Positions 31,066 to 39,503 of a DNA stretch of 64,000 nt are shown piece by piece. Source of the stretch: Pseudomonas phenolilytica (lineage in GTDB: Bacteria > Pseudomonadota > Gammaproteobacteria > Pseudomonadales > Pseudomonadaceae); NCBI RefSeq assembly GCF_021432765.1, contig NZ_CP058908.1, positions 3,248,001-3,312,000 on the forward strand, in the 5' to 3' direction. Each line of letters opens with the position of its first letter. Position 1 is the stretch's first letter. Below the pieces are notes generated by a model, which saw nothing but the letters and a program-made list of their open reading frames with translations, did not search any database and was not told the origin of the DNA. Both the position numbers and the translations under genes were made by a program.

Positions 31066-32532
31066 ATGAATGCATCACTGGTCATCCTGGCATTGACCGT
31101 CGCCAGTTTTCTGCTCGGTTTCCTGCGCGATCTGTTCATCGCCCGCGCCTTCGGCCTGAGCTGGGAAGCCGACCTGATCTTCGTCGCGCTGATCCTGCCG
31201 CTTTTCTTCGAGAACTTCCTCGGTCTCGCCCTGCGCGACACCATGATTCCCTACCTGCAAAAGCTGCGCAGTCAGTCGGAGACGCTGTTCGAGTCGGTCA
31301 GTCGTTGGCTGTACTGGCGCGTAATGCTGATGGGCGTGGCGGCCAGCGCCCTGGTGATCGTCGCCAGCTACTGGATTCTCACCCTGCTGGCACCGGGCTG
31401 GAGCGCTGAGCAGGTGGCGACCGGGCAGGTCGTGTTCTGCGTCGGCGCGCTGCTAATCGCCGTGCAGGCGACGCTGTACTGCCAGGGCGCACTGCTCAAC
31501 ATGGATAGCGTATTCATCCTGCCGATGACGCGCACCGTGCTGCTCAACGCGGGAGCGATCATCGGCATTCTGCTGTTCGAGCCGACCGGCATGGTGATTT
31601 TCATCGGCATGCTGCTGCCGCAGTTCGGCCTGATCGTCGCCCAGCACCGGCGCCTGGCCTATCTGCGCGGCGTACGGCACCCTGTGGCCGAAGGACACGG
31701 CAGCGCCTTCGGCCTGGCCTTCGCGCCGGTATTGCTGGCCGCCGGCGCGCAGCAGGCGTGCATCCTCGCCGAGCGGATGTTCGCCTCGTTCCTCGATGAG
31801 GGCAGCATCACCATGCTCTCGTTCGCCTTCCGCATTGTCACCATTCCGCTGACGCTGTACGCGATGTCAGTGCTCTCGGTGCTGTTCCCGCAATTCTCGG
31901 CGAGCTGGAACGATAACGACCACGGCGCCCACGCCGCGGTGATTCGCAAGGGGCTGCTAGCCACGCTGCTGTTCCTGGTGCCGGCGGCTGTGGTGCTCTG
32001 CTCGTTTCCGGACACCGTGGTCGCCGTGCTGCTCGAGCGCGGCCAGTTCGGCGCGGCGCAGACCAGCGCCACCGCCTCTCTGGTGATCATCTATGCGTTC
32101 GGCCTGCCGGCGATGGGGCTCGCCCTGCTCTGGGGGCGCGCCCTGCTCGCCCAGCACCAGACCCGGCTGTTCCTGGTGCTCACGCTGATCAGCTCGGCGC
32201 TGACCATCGGTCTCGACGCGGCGCTGTATCGCCCCTACGGCGCCGAAGGACTGGCCATCGCCTTCTCCAGCGGCGCGGCATTGCAGGCGCTGTTCATGGG
32301 CTTGTATGTCTACCGCGCATCGCCCAAGGGTCTGGGTATTGCCGTGCTGCTGCGCTGGGCGGCCACCGCAGCGGCGCTGGCGGTGGCGTTGCACTGGCTG
32401 CCAGAGCCACAGGGCTTTCTCGAGCTTTGCCTGTACATCGCGCTGGTGCTGGCCGGCTTCGCTCTCGGCGTGGTGCTGCTGGGCGAGCGCGACCTGTTCC
32501 GCCGCAGCTACTGGTCGATGCGCCGCGCCTGA
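31066..32532 (+). CDS. MurJ/MviN-family lipid flippase-like protein
   Basis: 488 aa with about 14 membrane helices. Resembles MurJ/MviN (MOP superfamily) proteins that move lipid-linked precursors across the inner membrane: SFLLGFLRDLFIARAFGLSWEAD near the N-terminus corresponds to the MviN start, with an RDTMIPYL segment after helix 2. The ATG at 31066 has AGGATCAAGGA upstream; longer open sequence to 30883 is probably untranslated. It stands alone, convergent with the metallohydrolase gene, away from the usual murJ neighbourhood (rpsT-ribF), so it is probably a second family member for another lipid-linked glycan. Substrate unknown. Confidence 0.72.
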   Translation: MNASLVILALTVASFLLGFLRDLFIARAFGLSWEADLIFVALILPLFFENFLGLALRDTMIPYLQKLRSQSETLFESVSRWLYWRVMLMGVAASALVIVASYWILTLLAPGWSAEQVATGQVVFCVGALLIAVQATLYCQGALLNMDSVFILPMTRTVLLNAGAIIGILLFEPTGMVIFIGMLLPQFGLIVAQHRRLAYLRGVRHPVAEGHGSAFGLAFAPVLLAAGAQQACILAERMFASFLDEGSITMLSFAFRIVTIPLTLYAMSVLSVLFPQFSASWNDNDHGAHAAVIRKGLLATLLFLVPAAVVLCSFPDTVVAVLLERGQFGAAQTSATASLVIIYAFGLPAMGLALLWGRALLAQHQTRLFLVLTLISSALTIGLDAALYRPYGAEGLAIAFSSGAALQALFMGLYVYRASPKGLGIAVLLRWAATAAALAVALHWLPEPQGFLELCLYIALVLAGFALGVVLLGERDLFRRSYWSMRRA

Positions 32533-32544
32533 CCTGCGCTTCGG

Positions 32545-33477
32545 CTATTGCTGATCGACGCGCTGCAGCTGCTGCGCCTCGTATTTCGGATAGAGATGGG
32601 TGACGCTGCGGATCAGTTCGAAGCGCGTCAGGCTGATGCCGGCGAAGCGCTCGGGGATCGGGCTGTCGATCACCTCGTTCATGTCTGCGCCGCTGGCCGC
32701 GGCGTCGCGCAGCAGACCGTCGAGCCAGCCGAGGTAATCGCGCATCTGCACGAACGGCGCGTCGTCGCTGGCGACCGGCCCGTGACCGGGCACCAGCAGC
32801 TTCCACGGCTGGGCCTGCAACTCATCGAGATCGGCCAGCCAGATGTCCAGTCCCGGGCTGTTGGGCGTGGTCAGCGCGCGCTGGTAGAACAGGATGTCGC
32901 TGGCGAACAGCACGCCGCTGTTCTCATCGAGCACCGCCAGATCGGCGCCGGTATGCCCGCGCAGGGCGAGCAGGCGCAGCCTGTGGCCGCCGATTTCCAG
33001 TGTGCCGGGCTGTAGCGTTTCGTTCGGCAACACCACTTCGGTGCCGCGCATCCAGTCGCCAACCAGCCGGTACATGTTTTCCGCCATCGCATCGCCCTGC
33101 TCGCGCAGCAGCTCGGTGGTGCCGGCCAGCGCGGCGATGGGTACGTCGGCGAATGCCTGGTTGCCGAGCACATGGTCAGGATGGTGATGGGTGAGCAACA
33201 CCTTGATCACCGGACGGTCGGTGACGCCCGCAATGGCCTCGCGCATGGCCTCGCCGTAGCGTTTGGACGGCCCGCTGTCGATCACCACCACTCCTGTCTC
33301 GGTGACGATGAAGCCGGTGTTGACGATGTTGCCGCCGTTGCGCTGCTCGAAGTTGTCGGTCGAACCTTCGAGCAGCCAGACATTCTCGGCGATCTGCTTG
33401 GGCCGCAGGTCGTAGCGCAGCTCGGCCTGCGCCGGCAGCGCCAGCCAGCAGGCAAGGATCAGGGTGAAAAGGCGCAT
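32545..33477 (-). CDS. Quinoprotein relay system zinc metallohydrolase (SoxH-like)
   Basis: 310 aa. Periplasmic metallo-beta-lactamase-fold hydrolase with signal peptide MRLFTLILACWLALPAQA. The zinc motif is HxHxDH in LLTHHHPDHVLGN; further ligands are in LRGHTGADLAV and LLVPGHGPV. This family occurs next to PQQ-dependent alcohol dehydrogenases with the SoxYZ-like carrier, and its sulfur-pathway relative is SoxH. The role in quinoprotein systems is unproven. It is the last gene of the leftward operon cytochrome c-550, MoxJ-like protein, SoxYZ-like protein, metallohydrolase; the gap before it is 42 bases. Confidence 0.85.
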   Translation of the reverse strand: MRLFTLILACWLALPAQAELRYDLRPKQIAENVWLLEGSTDNFEQRNGGNIVNTGFIVTETGVVVIDSGPSKRYGEAMREAIAGVTDRPVIKVLLTHHHPDHVLGNQAFADVPIAALAGTTELLREQGDAMAENMYRLVGDWMRGTEVVLPNETLQPGTLEIGGHRLRLLALRGHTGADLAVLDENSGVLFASDILFYQRALTTPNSPGLDIWLADLDELQAQPWKLLVPGHGPVASDDAPFVQMRDYLGWLDGLLRDAAASGADMNEVIDSPIPERFAGISLTRFELIRSVTHLYPKYEAQQLQRVDQQ

Positions 33478-33519
33478 GACGTCTCCTTGGCTGGGTGAAC
33501 GGACGCAGGCGCGGTAGCG

Positions 33520-34269
33520 CTACAGCGCCGCCTCGAACTCATTGCCGTTGTTGTCGCGCAGCCACAAGCGGGTTTCCTCCTGGCCCTGGACCTCCAGGCT
33601 CAGGCTGGGGTTCTCGCCGACTGCAGGAAACAGTTCCAACGTCGCCAATACCTCGCCATCGACGGTGCGCAGTTCGACCTGGTTGACGAAGAATTCCGGA
33701 ATGCCACCCACCAGGCCATTGTCCATCGGGTGCGAGACCTGCATGCGCAGTCGGCTGAATTCCCCGCGGGCAAAGCGTGCGCCGTGGACTTGGCCGAGAC
33801 GGTCTTCCCACCCTGGCTGGGCCCGCACCACGCTGGGTGCCGTGCAGCCGCCACCGGCTGCATCGACCTTGGCGCCGCCGACATGCCAGACGCCGTCGCG
33901 TGTCAGCACTGCCGCGCGGATCGGCGTAGCCTGTTCGACGCGAATGCGGATGGCCACCAGCGACTCGACGCGCTCGCCGGGCGTGAAGGTAAAGATGCGC
34001 GGAATCGGATTGAGATCGGCCCAGGCCTCGATACGCACCACCTCGTCGCCGAGGGCGCGTGCATCGATATGCACCGGCACCTGCCGGGCATCTTCGGCGA
34101 ACGGCGGGACCTGTACCTGCACACGCTCGTCGAACACGTAGGGCTCGCCGTTGAGCAGGTTGCGGTGGTGGTGTTCCCACATCACCGATTGCAGCGGATC
34201 GGGTTCGCCAGCCAGCAGGTTGCCGACCTGGGCGAACGTCAGAAGCAACAGCAGAACGCGCATGCTCAT
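33520..34269 (-). CDS. Quinoprotein dehydrogenase-associated SoxYZ-like carrier protein
   Basis: 249 aa. Exported (signal about 1-20). The first half resembles SoxY and ends in a Gly-rich Cys motif (AAGGGCTAP, about residues 138-146) analogous to the swinging-arm GGCGG of SoxY. The second half (about 160-249) resembles SoxZ, so the two partners of the sulfur-oxidation carrier are fused. In Sox systems the Cys carries covalently bound sulfur intermediates; here the cargo is unknown. Sits between the metallohydrolase and the MoxJ-like gene in the same operon. Confidence 0.85.
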   Translation of the reverse strand: MSMRVLLLLLTFAQVGNLLAGEPDPLQSVMWEHHHRNLLNGEPYVFDERVQVQVPPFAEDARQVPVHIDARALGDEVVRIEAWADLNPIPRIFTFTPGERVESLVAIRIRVEQATPIRAAVLTRDGVWHVGGAKVDAAGGGCTAPSVVRAQPGWEDRLGQVHGARFARGEFSRLRMQVSHPMDNGLVGGIPEFFVNQVELRTVDGEVLATLELFPAVGENPSLSLEVQGQEETRLWLRDNNGNEFEAAL

Positions 34270-34314
34270 CTCGAACTCCTCGGGCGTTGCCCGGCGGCCC
34301 GCTGAAGGATGGCG

Positions 34315-35232
34315 TCAGTTGCCGGCCGCCATCTCGTTCTCTAAATCCTGATAAAGCCCGGGCAGCTCGTAGCGCAGCCCATAGCCAGCATAGATCTTCG
34401 CCAACCGCCCCTCGGTGATCATCGGCTCCAGCACGCCTTCCAGCGCGTAGGCCAGCTGGCGATTGGACTCGTGCACCGCCATGCCCAGATCCCAGACCTG
34501 CTTGCCCATATCAGGGTAGGCATTCTCCGCGAGCTTCAGATGGCTGTCGTTGGCCTGCTTGAGCAGCCAGTCGATCTCCCCACGCATGGCCATCGTCGCG
34601 TCCACCTCACCGGCCTGCATGGCGGCGAACGCGGCCTGCGGGCTGGGATAGTGGTGCAGCATCTTGCTCATGCGCCCGCCGAACACCGACGACAGGTAGA
34701 ACGACGGCACGCTCTCGACCTCTACGCCCACCGGGTGGTACTGGAAGACCGCCACGGTCGGCACCTCCTTCAGACGGCGATCGTCGAAGGCGGACTGCCA
34801 GCGTTCGCGCTGATAAGGCCCGAACATCACCACCAGCTCATTGATCAGCTCGCCCAGCTCGTTGCGCTTGTAGGAGAACTCGCGGTCGTAGGGCACGCGC
34901 AGCATCACGTCGGCCAGCACGTTGGGGCGCAGGTAGTGCCCCTTCCAGATGAAGTTGCGCAGGTCATCGTCCAGCGTTTCGTCCGGCGCGACCCACAGCA
35001 CCTCCAGCTTGAGGCCGAGGCCATCCGCCAGCTCGCGCGCCATCTCCACGTCGACGCCGCGTGGCTGACCGTCGACGACGAAGCTGTATGGCGGGAAGTC
35101 CTGGTACATCGCCACCTTGAGCACACCCGAGGCGATGATGTCGTCGTAAGCGCGCACCCGCACCACCTCGGCCTGCGCCAGTACGCAGCAGGCCGACAGG
35201 CACAGCGCGACGAGCCAGCGGCCGAGGCGCAT
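34315..35232 (-). CDS. Quinoprotein dehydrogenase-associated substrate-binding protein (MoxJ/XoxJ-like)
   Basis: 305 aa. Periplasmic protein of the bacterial solute-binding family 3 fold, signal peptide about 1-22 (LSACCVLAQA). Segment VLKVAMYQDFPPYSFVVDGQPRGVDVEMARELADGLG is the family signature. No transporter genes accompany it. MoxJ/XoxJ homologues are encoded beside methanol dehydrogenases and are thought to help maturation or activation of the quinoprotein rather than transport. Start 35232 overlaps the cytochrome stop by one base; an upstream in-frame codon (35277) lies inside the cytochrome gene and is rejected. Confidence 0.87.
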   Translation of the reverse strand: MRLGRWLVALCLSACCVLAQAEVVRVRAYDDIIASGVLKVAMYQDFPPYSFVVDGQPRGVDVEMARELADGLGLKLEVLWVAPDETLDDDLRNFIWKGHYLRPNVLADVMLRVPYDREFSYKRNELGELINELVVMFGPYQRERWQSAFDDRRLKEVPTVAVFQYHPVGVEVESVPSFYLSSVFGGRMSKMLHHYPSPQAAFAAMQAGEVDATMAMRGEIDWLLKQANDSHLKLAENAYPDMGKQVWDLGMAVHESNRQLAYALEGVLEPMITEGRLAKIYAGYGLRYELPGLYQDLENEMAAGN

Positions 35233-35669
35233 CACCGCTTGGCCGCTTCGCTTTCGATATAGGTACGGATCGCCCACAGTGCTTCCTGGCTGAGGGTGTC
35301 GGCCATGCGCGGCATGTACACCGCACCGTCACGCACCGCGCCGTTGATCACACGCTCCTTGAACCACTCGTCGCCGTCGTAGCTGGCTTCCAGATCGCGC
35401 AGGTCGGGCGCGATACCGCCGGAGATTGCCTCCAGGCCGTGGCAACGGGCGCAGTTCTGGTTGTAGGCGGACGAACCGATCTGCACCGCCAGATCATGGT
35501 GTTCGCTCGGGGCGCGATAGGGGTTTTCTTCTGCCCACTCCTCGCCAAGGGATGGCAGGCCCTTGGTGTCCACCGCCTGCGGCGTCACATCACCATGCGC
35601 CAGGACCAGGCCGGACATACCCAGGACACCCGCCGCCAGCAGCGAGCGCAGAAAGTTCTTGTTGTTCAT
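35232..35669 (-). CDS. pedF: Cytochrome c-550 (PedF type), electron acceptor of the alcohol dehydrogenase
   Basis: 145 aa. Small periplasmic cytochrome c with signal peptide about 1-25 (ending VLAHG). Haem attachment site Cys73-x2-Cys76-His77 (CARCH); Met119 or Met122 (YMPRM) is the likely sixth ligand. It takes electrons from the PQQ-dependent alcohol dehydrogenase and passes them towards a terminal oxidase. Divergent from the dehydrogenase gene, as in the exaA-exaB and pedE-pedF pairs, and first gene of a four-gene leftward operon. ATG 35669 places the signal peptide correctly. Confidence 0.9.
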   Translation of the reverse strand: MNNKNFLRSLLAAGVLGMSGLVLAHGDVTPQAVDTKGLPSLGEEWAEENPYRAPSEHHDLAVQIGSSAYNQNCARCHGLEAISGGIAPDLRDLEASYDGDEWFKERVINGAVRDGAVYMPRMADTLSQEALWAIRTYIESEAAKR

Positions 35670-35782
35670 GACTACCACCTCTGTTCGGAACCTGTACAAG
35701 GCAGCCCCATCGGAGCGCATGGTGGCCATGTTGGCGGCGCGACCCGGTCGACAGAATCCTGCTTTGGATGCCTGCATCTCCT

Positions 35783-35796
35783 CCCTTGGTACTAGG
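35783..35796 (-). promoter_or_regulatory. CCTTGGTAC-type motif upstream of the cytochrome c-550 operon
   Basis: Plus-strand reading CCCTTGGTACTAGG; in the direction of the cytochrome operon it reads GTACCAAGGGAGGAG. The cupredoxin-like promoter has GTACCAAGGTAGGAG in the same orientation. Lies 114 bases before the cytochrome start. Candidate binding site for an ErdR-like regulator; the regulator assignment is inference. Confidence 0.55.
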
Positions 35797-35864
35797 TTTT
35801 ATCCCCGTCTTTTGCAGCGGGTCGTGGTGGCACCGCGGTAGCAAGGCGAAAACAGCGCACCGAT

Positions 35865-35908
35865 GGGAAGTTTTCCCGGCATCGGCGGGCGTTTTTCCGT
35901 GTCGGCGC
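35865..35908 (+). promoter_or_regulatory. exaA upstream element (tandem GGGAA..TTCCC boxes, 22-bp period)
   Basis: First box GGGAAGTTTTCCC (35865-35877), second degenerate box GGGCGTTTTTCCG (35887-35899), then TGTCGGCGC. Identical at 33 of 44 ungapped positions to the element upstream of the TonB receptor (43332 down to 43289). It ends 83 bases before the exaA ATG, against 89 bases for the receptor gene. Two dyads two helical turns apart suggest a pair of dimeric regulators on one DNA face. Confidence 0.7.
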
Positions 35909-35991
35909 CCGCGAGCGCGCTCCCACTATTCGTATCGCCAGGCTACCGGCAGACGGCGGCCTCGTCCGAATCGACCAAGGGAATCGCAACC

Positions 35992-37851
35992 ATGACAACA
36001 AGATCGCACCCCGGCACAACCCGCCCGCTCGCCCTCGCCGTGCTGTTCGGCAGCCTCGCGCTGGCCGGCGTTGCCCAGGCCAAGCCGGTCAGCTGGGAAG
36101 ACATCGCCAACGACCATCTGTCCACCGAGAACGTGCTGCAGTACGGCCTGGGCACCCACGCACAGCGCTGGAGTCCGCTGGCCCAGGTCAACGACAAGAA
36201 CGTGTTCAAGCTGACGCCGGCGTGGTCGTTCTCCTTCGGTGACGAGAAACAGCGCGGCCAGGAATCCCAGGCCATCGTCCACGACGGTGTGATTTACGTG
36301 ACCGGCTCCTACTCGCGCGTGTTCGCCCTGGATGCCAAGACCGGCAAACGCCTGTGGAGCTACGCCCACCGCCTGCCCGACGATATCCGCCCGTGCTGCG
36401 ATGTGGTCAACCGAGGCGCCGCGATCTACGGCGACAAGATCTACTTCGGCACACTGGACGCCCGCGTCGTGGCGCTGAACAAGGACACCGGCAAGGTTGT
36501 CTGGAACAAAAAATTCGGCGATCACGACGCCGGCTATACCATGACCGGCGCGCCGACGCTGGTGAAGGACGGCAAGACCGGCAAGGTGCTGCTGGTTCAC
36601 GGCAGCTCGGGTGACGAGTTCGGCGTGGTTGGCAAGCTCTTCGCGCGCGACCCGGACACCGGTGAAGAAGTCTGGATGCGTCCCTTCGTCGAGGGCCACA
36701 TGGGCCGCCTGAACGGCAAGGACAGCACGCCGACCGGCGACATCAAGGCACCCTCCTGGCCGGACGATGCCAACTCGCCGACCGGCAAGGTCGAAGCCTG
36801 GAGTCAGGGCGGCGGCGCACCGTGGCAGAGCGCGAGCTTCGATGCCGAGACCAACACCATCATCGTCGGCGCCGGCAACCCCGCGCCGTGGAACGGCTGG
36901 GCGCGCACCTCCAAGGACGGCAAGCCGCAGGACTACGACAGCCTCTACACCTCCGGCCAGGTCGGCGTCGATCCTTCCACCGGCGAAGTGAAGTGGTTCT
37001 ACCAGCACACCCCGAACGACGCCTGGGACTTCTCCGGCAACAACGAACTGGTGCTGTTCGACTACAAGGACAAGAATGGCAAGACCGTGAAAGCCACCGC
37101 CCACGCCGACCGCAACGGCTTCTTCTACGTGGTCGATCGCAAGGACGGCAAGCTGCAGAACGCCTTCCCCTTCGTCGACAACATCACCTGGGCCAGCCAC
37201 ATCGACCTGAAAACCGGCCGCCCGGTGGAGAACGAAGGCCAGCGTCCGCCCAAACCCGAACCCGGCGAGCAGCACGGCAAGTCCGTCGAGGTTTCTCCGC
37301 CCTTCCTCGGCGGTAAGAACTGGAACCCGATGGCCTACAGCCAGGACACCGGCCTGTTCTACGTGCCGGCCAACCACTGGAAAGAGGACTACTGGACCGA
37401 AGAGGTCAGCTACAAGAAGGGCTCGGCTTATCTCGGCCAGGGGTTCCGCATCAAGCGCATGTACGACGACCACGTCGGCATCCTGCGCGCCATGAACCCC
37501 ACCACCGGCAAGGTCGCCTGGGAACACAAGGAAAAACTGCCGCTGTGGGCCGGCGTGCTGGCCACCAAGGGCAACCTGGTGTTCACCGGCACCAGTGACG
37601 GCTACTTCAAGGCATTCGACGCGAAAACTGGCGACGAGCTGTGGAAGTTCCAGACCGGCAGCGGAATCATCTCGCCGCCGATCACCTGGGAGCAGGATGG
37701 CGAGCAGTACCTCGGCGTGACCGTCGGCTACGGCGGCGCCGTGCCGCTGTGGGGTGGCGACATGGCCGTGTTGACCAAGCCGGTCGCCCAGGGTGGTTCG
37801 TTCTGGGTGTTCAAACTGCCGGACTGGGAAAAGAAGACCGCGCAGCGCTGA
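35992..37851 (+). CDS. exaA: PQQ-dependent ethanol dehydrogenase, calcium type (ExaA/PedE)
   Basis: 619 aa including a signal peptide (cleavage near Ala28-Lys29, VAQAKP). Periplasmic eight-bladed propeller quinoprotein that oxidises primary alcohols to aldehydes. Vicinal Cys135-Cys136 (RPCCDVVNRG) form the disulfide ring next to PQQ. The catalytic base is Asp346 in NDAWDFSGNNE. The residue two positions later is Ser348, not the extra Asp that marks lanthanide-dependent enzymes (XoxF, PedH), so calcium is the predicted metal. Repeated tryptophan-docking motifs (DAKTGKRLWSY, DTGKVVWN) are present. The C-terminal half is very close to P. aeruginosa ExaA by eye. Transcribed divergently from the cytochrome c-550 operon. 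Confidence 0.96.
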   Translation: MTTRSHPGTTRPLALAVLFGSLALAGVAQAKPVSWEDIANDHLSTENVLQYGLGTHAQRWSPLAQVNDKNVFKLTPAWSFSFGDEKQRGQESQAIVHDGVIYVTGSYSRVFALDAKTGKRLWSYAHRLPDDIRPCCDVVNRGAAIYGDKIYFGTLDARVVALNKDTGKVVWNKKFGDHDAGYTMTGAPTLVKDGKTGKVLLVHGSSGDEFGVVGKLFARDPDTGEEVWMRPFVEGHMGRLNGKDSTPTGDIKAPSWPDDANSPTGKVEAWSQGGGAPWQSASFDAETNTIIVGAGNPAPWNGWARTSKDGKPQDYDSLYTSGQVGVDPSTGEVKWFYQHTPNDAWDFSGNNELVLFDYKDKNGKTVKATAHADRNGFFYVVDRKDGKLQNAFPFVDNITWASHIDLKTGRPVENEGQRPPKPEPGEQHGKSVEVSPPFLGGKNWNPMAYSQDTGLFYVPANHWKEDYWTEEVSYKKGSAYLGQGFRIKRMYDDHVGILRAMNPTTGKVAWEHKEKLPLWAGVLATKGNLVFTGTSDGYFKAFDAKTGDELWKFQTGSGIISPPITWEQDGEQYLGVTVGYGGAVPLWGGDMAVLTKPVAQGGSFWVFKLPDWEKKTAQR

Positions 37852-37857
37852 GTACCA

Positions 37858-37885
37858 CGCCGTGCCCGCTACGGCCGGCACGGCG
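37858..37885 (+). terminator. Hairpin after exaA
   Basis: CGCCGTGCC, 10-base loop, GGCACGGCG: a perfect 9-bp stem seven bases after the exaA stop, followed by CTTCCC rather than a T-run. Probable terminator or mRNA-stabilising stem; the next gene on the strand starts at 38012. Confidence 0.55.
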
Positions 37886-38011
37886 CTTCCCTGTAAGACG
37901 GTTCGCGGAGCGTTCCCATGGCATGTCTGGCCCCGAGTTGGCGCTCTCGCCGGCGCGCCACGCGAGCCCCCGCGCAACCGCCCCTCCCTACCGCTTCGCA
38001 GGAAAACCGTC

Positions 38012-38665
38012 ATGAAGACCTCCCCGCTACTGCTTTTGCCTCTGGCCCTGCTCGCCGGTAACGCCGCGTTCGCCGCCAGCGACCAGCCCGCGGTCATCAA
38101 TGGCTGCGTCATCCAGCCGGAAAGCCAGTGTCCGAACGCCGATCTGCGCGGCGCAAACCTGAGCAATCAGGATCTGCGCAAGATCAATCTCGCCGGCGCC
38201 AAGTTGGCCGGCGCCAACCTGCGCCACGCCAACCTGGACCTGGCCAATCTGGAGAAGGCCGATCTCAGCGGCGCCACGCTCAACCGCGCCAGCCTGCAGC
38301 AGGCCAATCTGCGCCTGGCCAACTTCACCGACGCCAAGCTGGTCGCCATTCAGGGCTGGGGCTTGTTCGCTCAGGCGGCACGATTCAATGGTGCGGACCT
38401 CACCGGTGCCTATCTCGAATTCGCCCGCCTGAGCGGCGCGAAGATGCAGCGCAGCACCCTGCGTGCCGCCGATCTGGAAATGACCTGGCTGAGCAAGGTC
38501 GACCTCGCCGGCGCTGACCTGACCGATGCCAACCTGCAGGAAGCCAAGCTCAACGATGCCAACCTGGCCGACGCCGTGCTCAGCGGCGCGCGACGGCATT
38601 ACGCCACGTTTCAGGGAACCAATATGGAAGGCTGCAAGGATTGTCCGCACGACTGGGAAAAGTAG
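38012..38665 (+). CDS. Exported pentapeptide repeat protein
   Basis: 217 aa with signal peptide (about 1-22, ending NAAFAA). About 30 copies of the A(D/N)LxX pentapeptide (ADLRGANLSNQDL, GAKLAGANLRHANL) form a right-handed quadrilateral beta-helix. Two Cys near each end (NGCVIQPESQC; GCKDC) could form disulfides in the periplasm. Biochemical role unknown. AGGAAAA eight bases before the ATG is a good ribosome binding site. It follows exaA by 160 bases on the same strand; its proximity suggests a link to the quinoprotein system but does not prove one. Confidence 0.85.
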   Translation: MKTSPLLLLPLALLAGNAAFAASDQPAVINGCVIQPESQCPNADLRGANLSNQDLRKINLAGAKLAGANLRHANLDLANLEKADLSGATLNRASLQQANLRLANFTDAKLVAIQGWGLFAQAARFNGADLTGAYLEFARLSGAKMQRSTLRAADLEMTWLSKVDLAGADLTDANLQEAKLNDANLADAVLSGARRHYATFQGTNMEGCKDCPHDWEK

Positions 38666-38755
38666 CCGGCGCGGGTGGATTCGGCATCGACTTGCCCGCC
38701 GCGCTCGGCTAGCGTTGCCTGATCGCTGCCGCTGGCGAGCCCCGGAGCACCGACG

Positions 38756-39439
38756 ATGCAGCCCATCCGCATTCCCCTTCCTGCCGACAACGCCACCCTG
38801 CCGACCTTCGCCGGGCTGACGGCCGCACACATCATCATGCCCGCCGACGCCACGGCGCTGGCCAGGGCCATCGGCGAGCTGCGCGCCTGCCCCTGCGTCG
38901 GCTTCGATACCGAATCCCGGCCAACCTTTCGCGTCGGCGAAGTCTCCACCGGTCCGCACCTGATCCAGCTCGCCACGCCGACGCAGGCGTACCTGTTTCA
39001 GGTCATCGTGCCCGGCTGCGTCGAGGCGGCGCGCACGATTCTGCAGGCGCCAGATGTACTGAAGATCGGCTTCGGTCTGAAAGCGGACCGCAGCCGACTG
39101 CGCGGCAGGCTCGGCATCGAGCTGGCGAACTGCCTCGACCTCGGCACCATGCTGCGCTATCAGGACCGCAAAGGTCAGGTCGGCCTGCGCGGCGCAGTGG
39201 CCGGCGTGCTGGGCGCGCGTATCCACAAGTCGCGCCGCGTGGCGACCTCGAACTGGGCCAGCACCGAGCTAAGCGAGGCTCAGCAGGTCTATGCAGCGAA
39301 TGACGCCTATGCCGCGCTACAGGTATTCCTCGGCCTGTCCGTCGAGCGGCAACATCTGCTGCTGCAGCTGGCCAGCACGCCGCCCCAACCGCGTCGCGCC
39401 AAGCCCAGGCAGCCGCTGCATGTAGACGGTTCGCGATGA
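38756..39439 (+). CDS. 3'-5' exonuclease domain protein (RNase D-like, DEDDy)
   Basis: 227 aa. The DEDDy active site is visible: VGFDTESRP (Asp, Glu), IGFGLKADRSRL (Asp) and YAANDAYAALQVF (Tyr and Asp). It lacks the HRDC domain of full RNase D, so it is a minimal single-domain nuclease. A basic, proline-rich tail (PPQPRRAKPRQP) follows the domain. Likely cytoplasmic; RNA or DNA substrate unknown. CCGGAG upstream supports the ATG at 38756. It is convergent with the MFS transporter gene and has no evident functional link to the PQQ genes around it. Confidence 0.85.
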   Translation: MQPIRIPLPADNATLPTFAGLTAAHIIMPADATALARAIGELRACPCVGFDTESRPTFRVGEVSTGPHLIQLATPTQAYLFQVIVPGCVEAARTILQAPDVLKIGFGLKADRSRLRGRLGIELANCLDLGTMLRYQDRKGQVGLRGAVAGVLGARIHKSRRVATSNWASTELSEAQQVYAANDAYAALQVFLGLSVERQHLLLQLASTPPQPRRAKPRQPLHVDGSR

Positions 39440-39503
39440 TCCTCCTGACGGTTCGCTGGCAGCGCTGATCGACGAACGCGGCCAGAGCTGCGGCCGTTGC
39501 CGC

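Larger units (their letters stand above)
35670..35991. promoter_or_regulatory. Divergent control region between cytochrome c-550 and exaA
   Basis: 322 bases without a gene. Contains two separate signals: a CCCTTGGTACTAGG motif at 35783-35796, of the type found in four other promoter regions of this island, and a GGGAAGTTTTCCC dyad starting at 35865 that belongs to a longer element shared with the TonB receptor promoter. The different positions suggest that the cytochrome operon and exaA respond to different regulators. Confidence 0.7.

Noticed and set aside
35926..38166. A 746-codon open frame on the minus strand opposite exaA
   Set aside because: It lies exactly antisense to a well-conserved dehydrogenase gene. 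High GC with strong third-position bias leaves the opposite strand open. Its product has no recognisable domain and there is no ribosome binding site.
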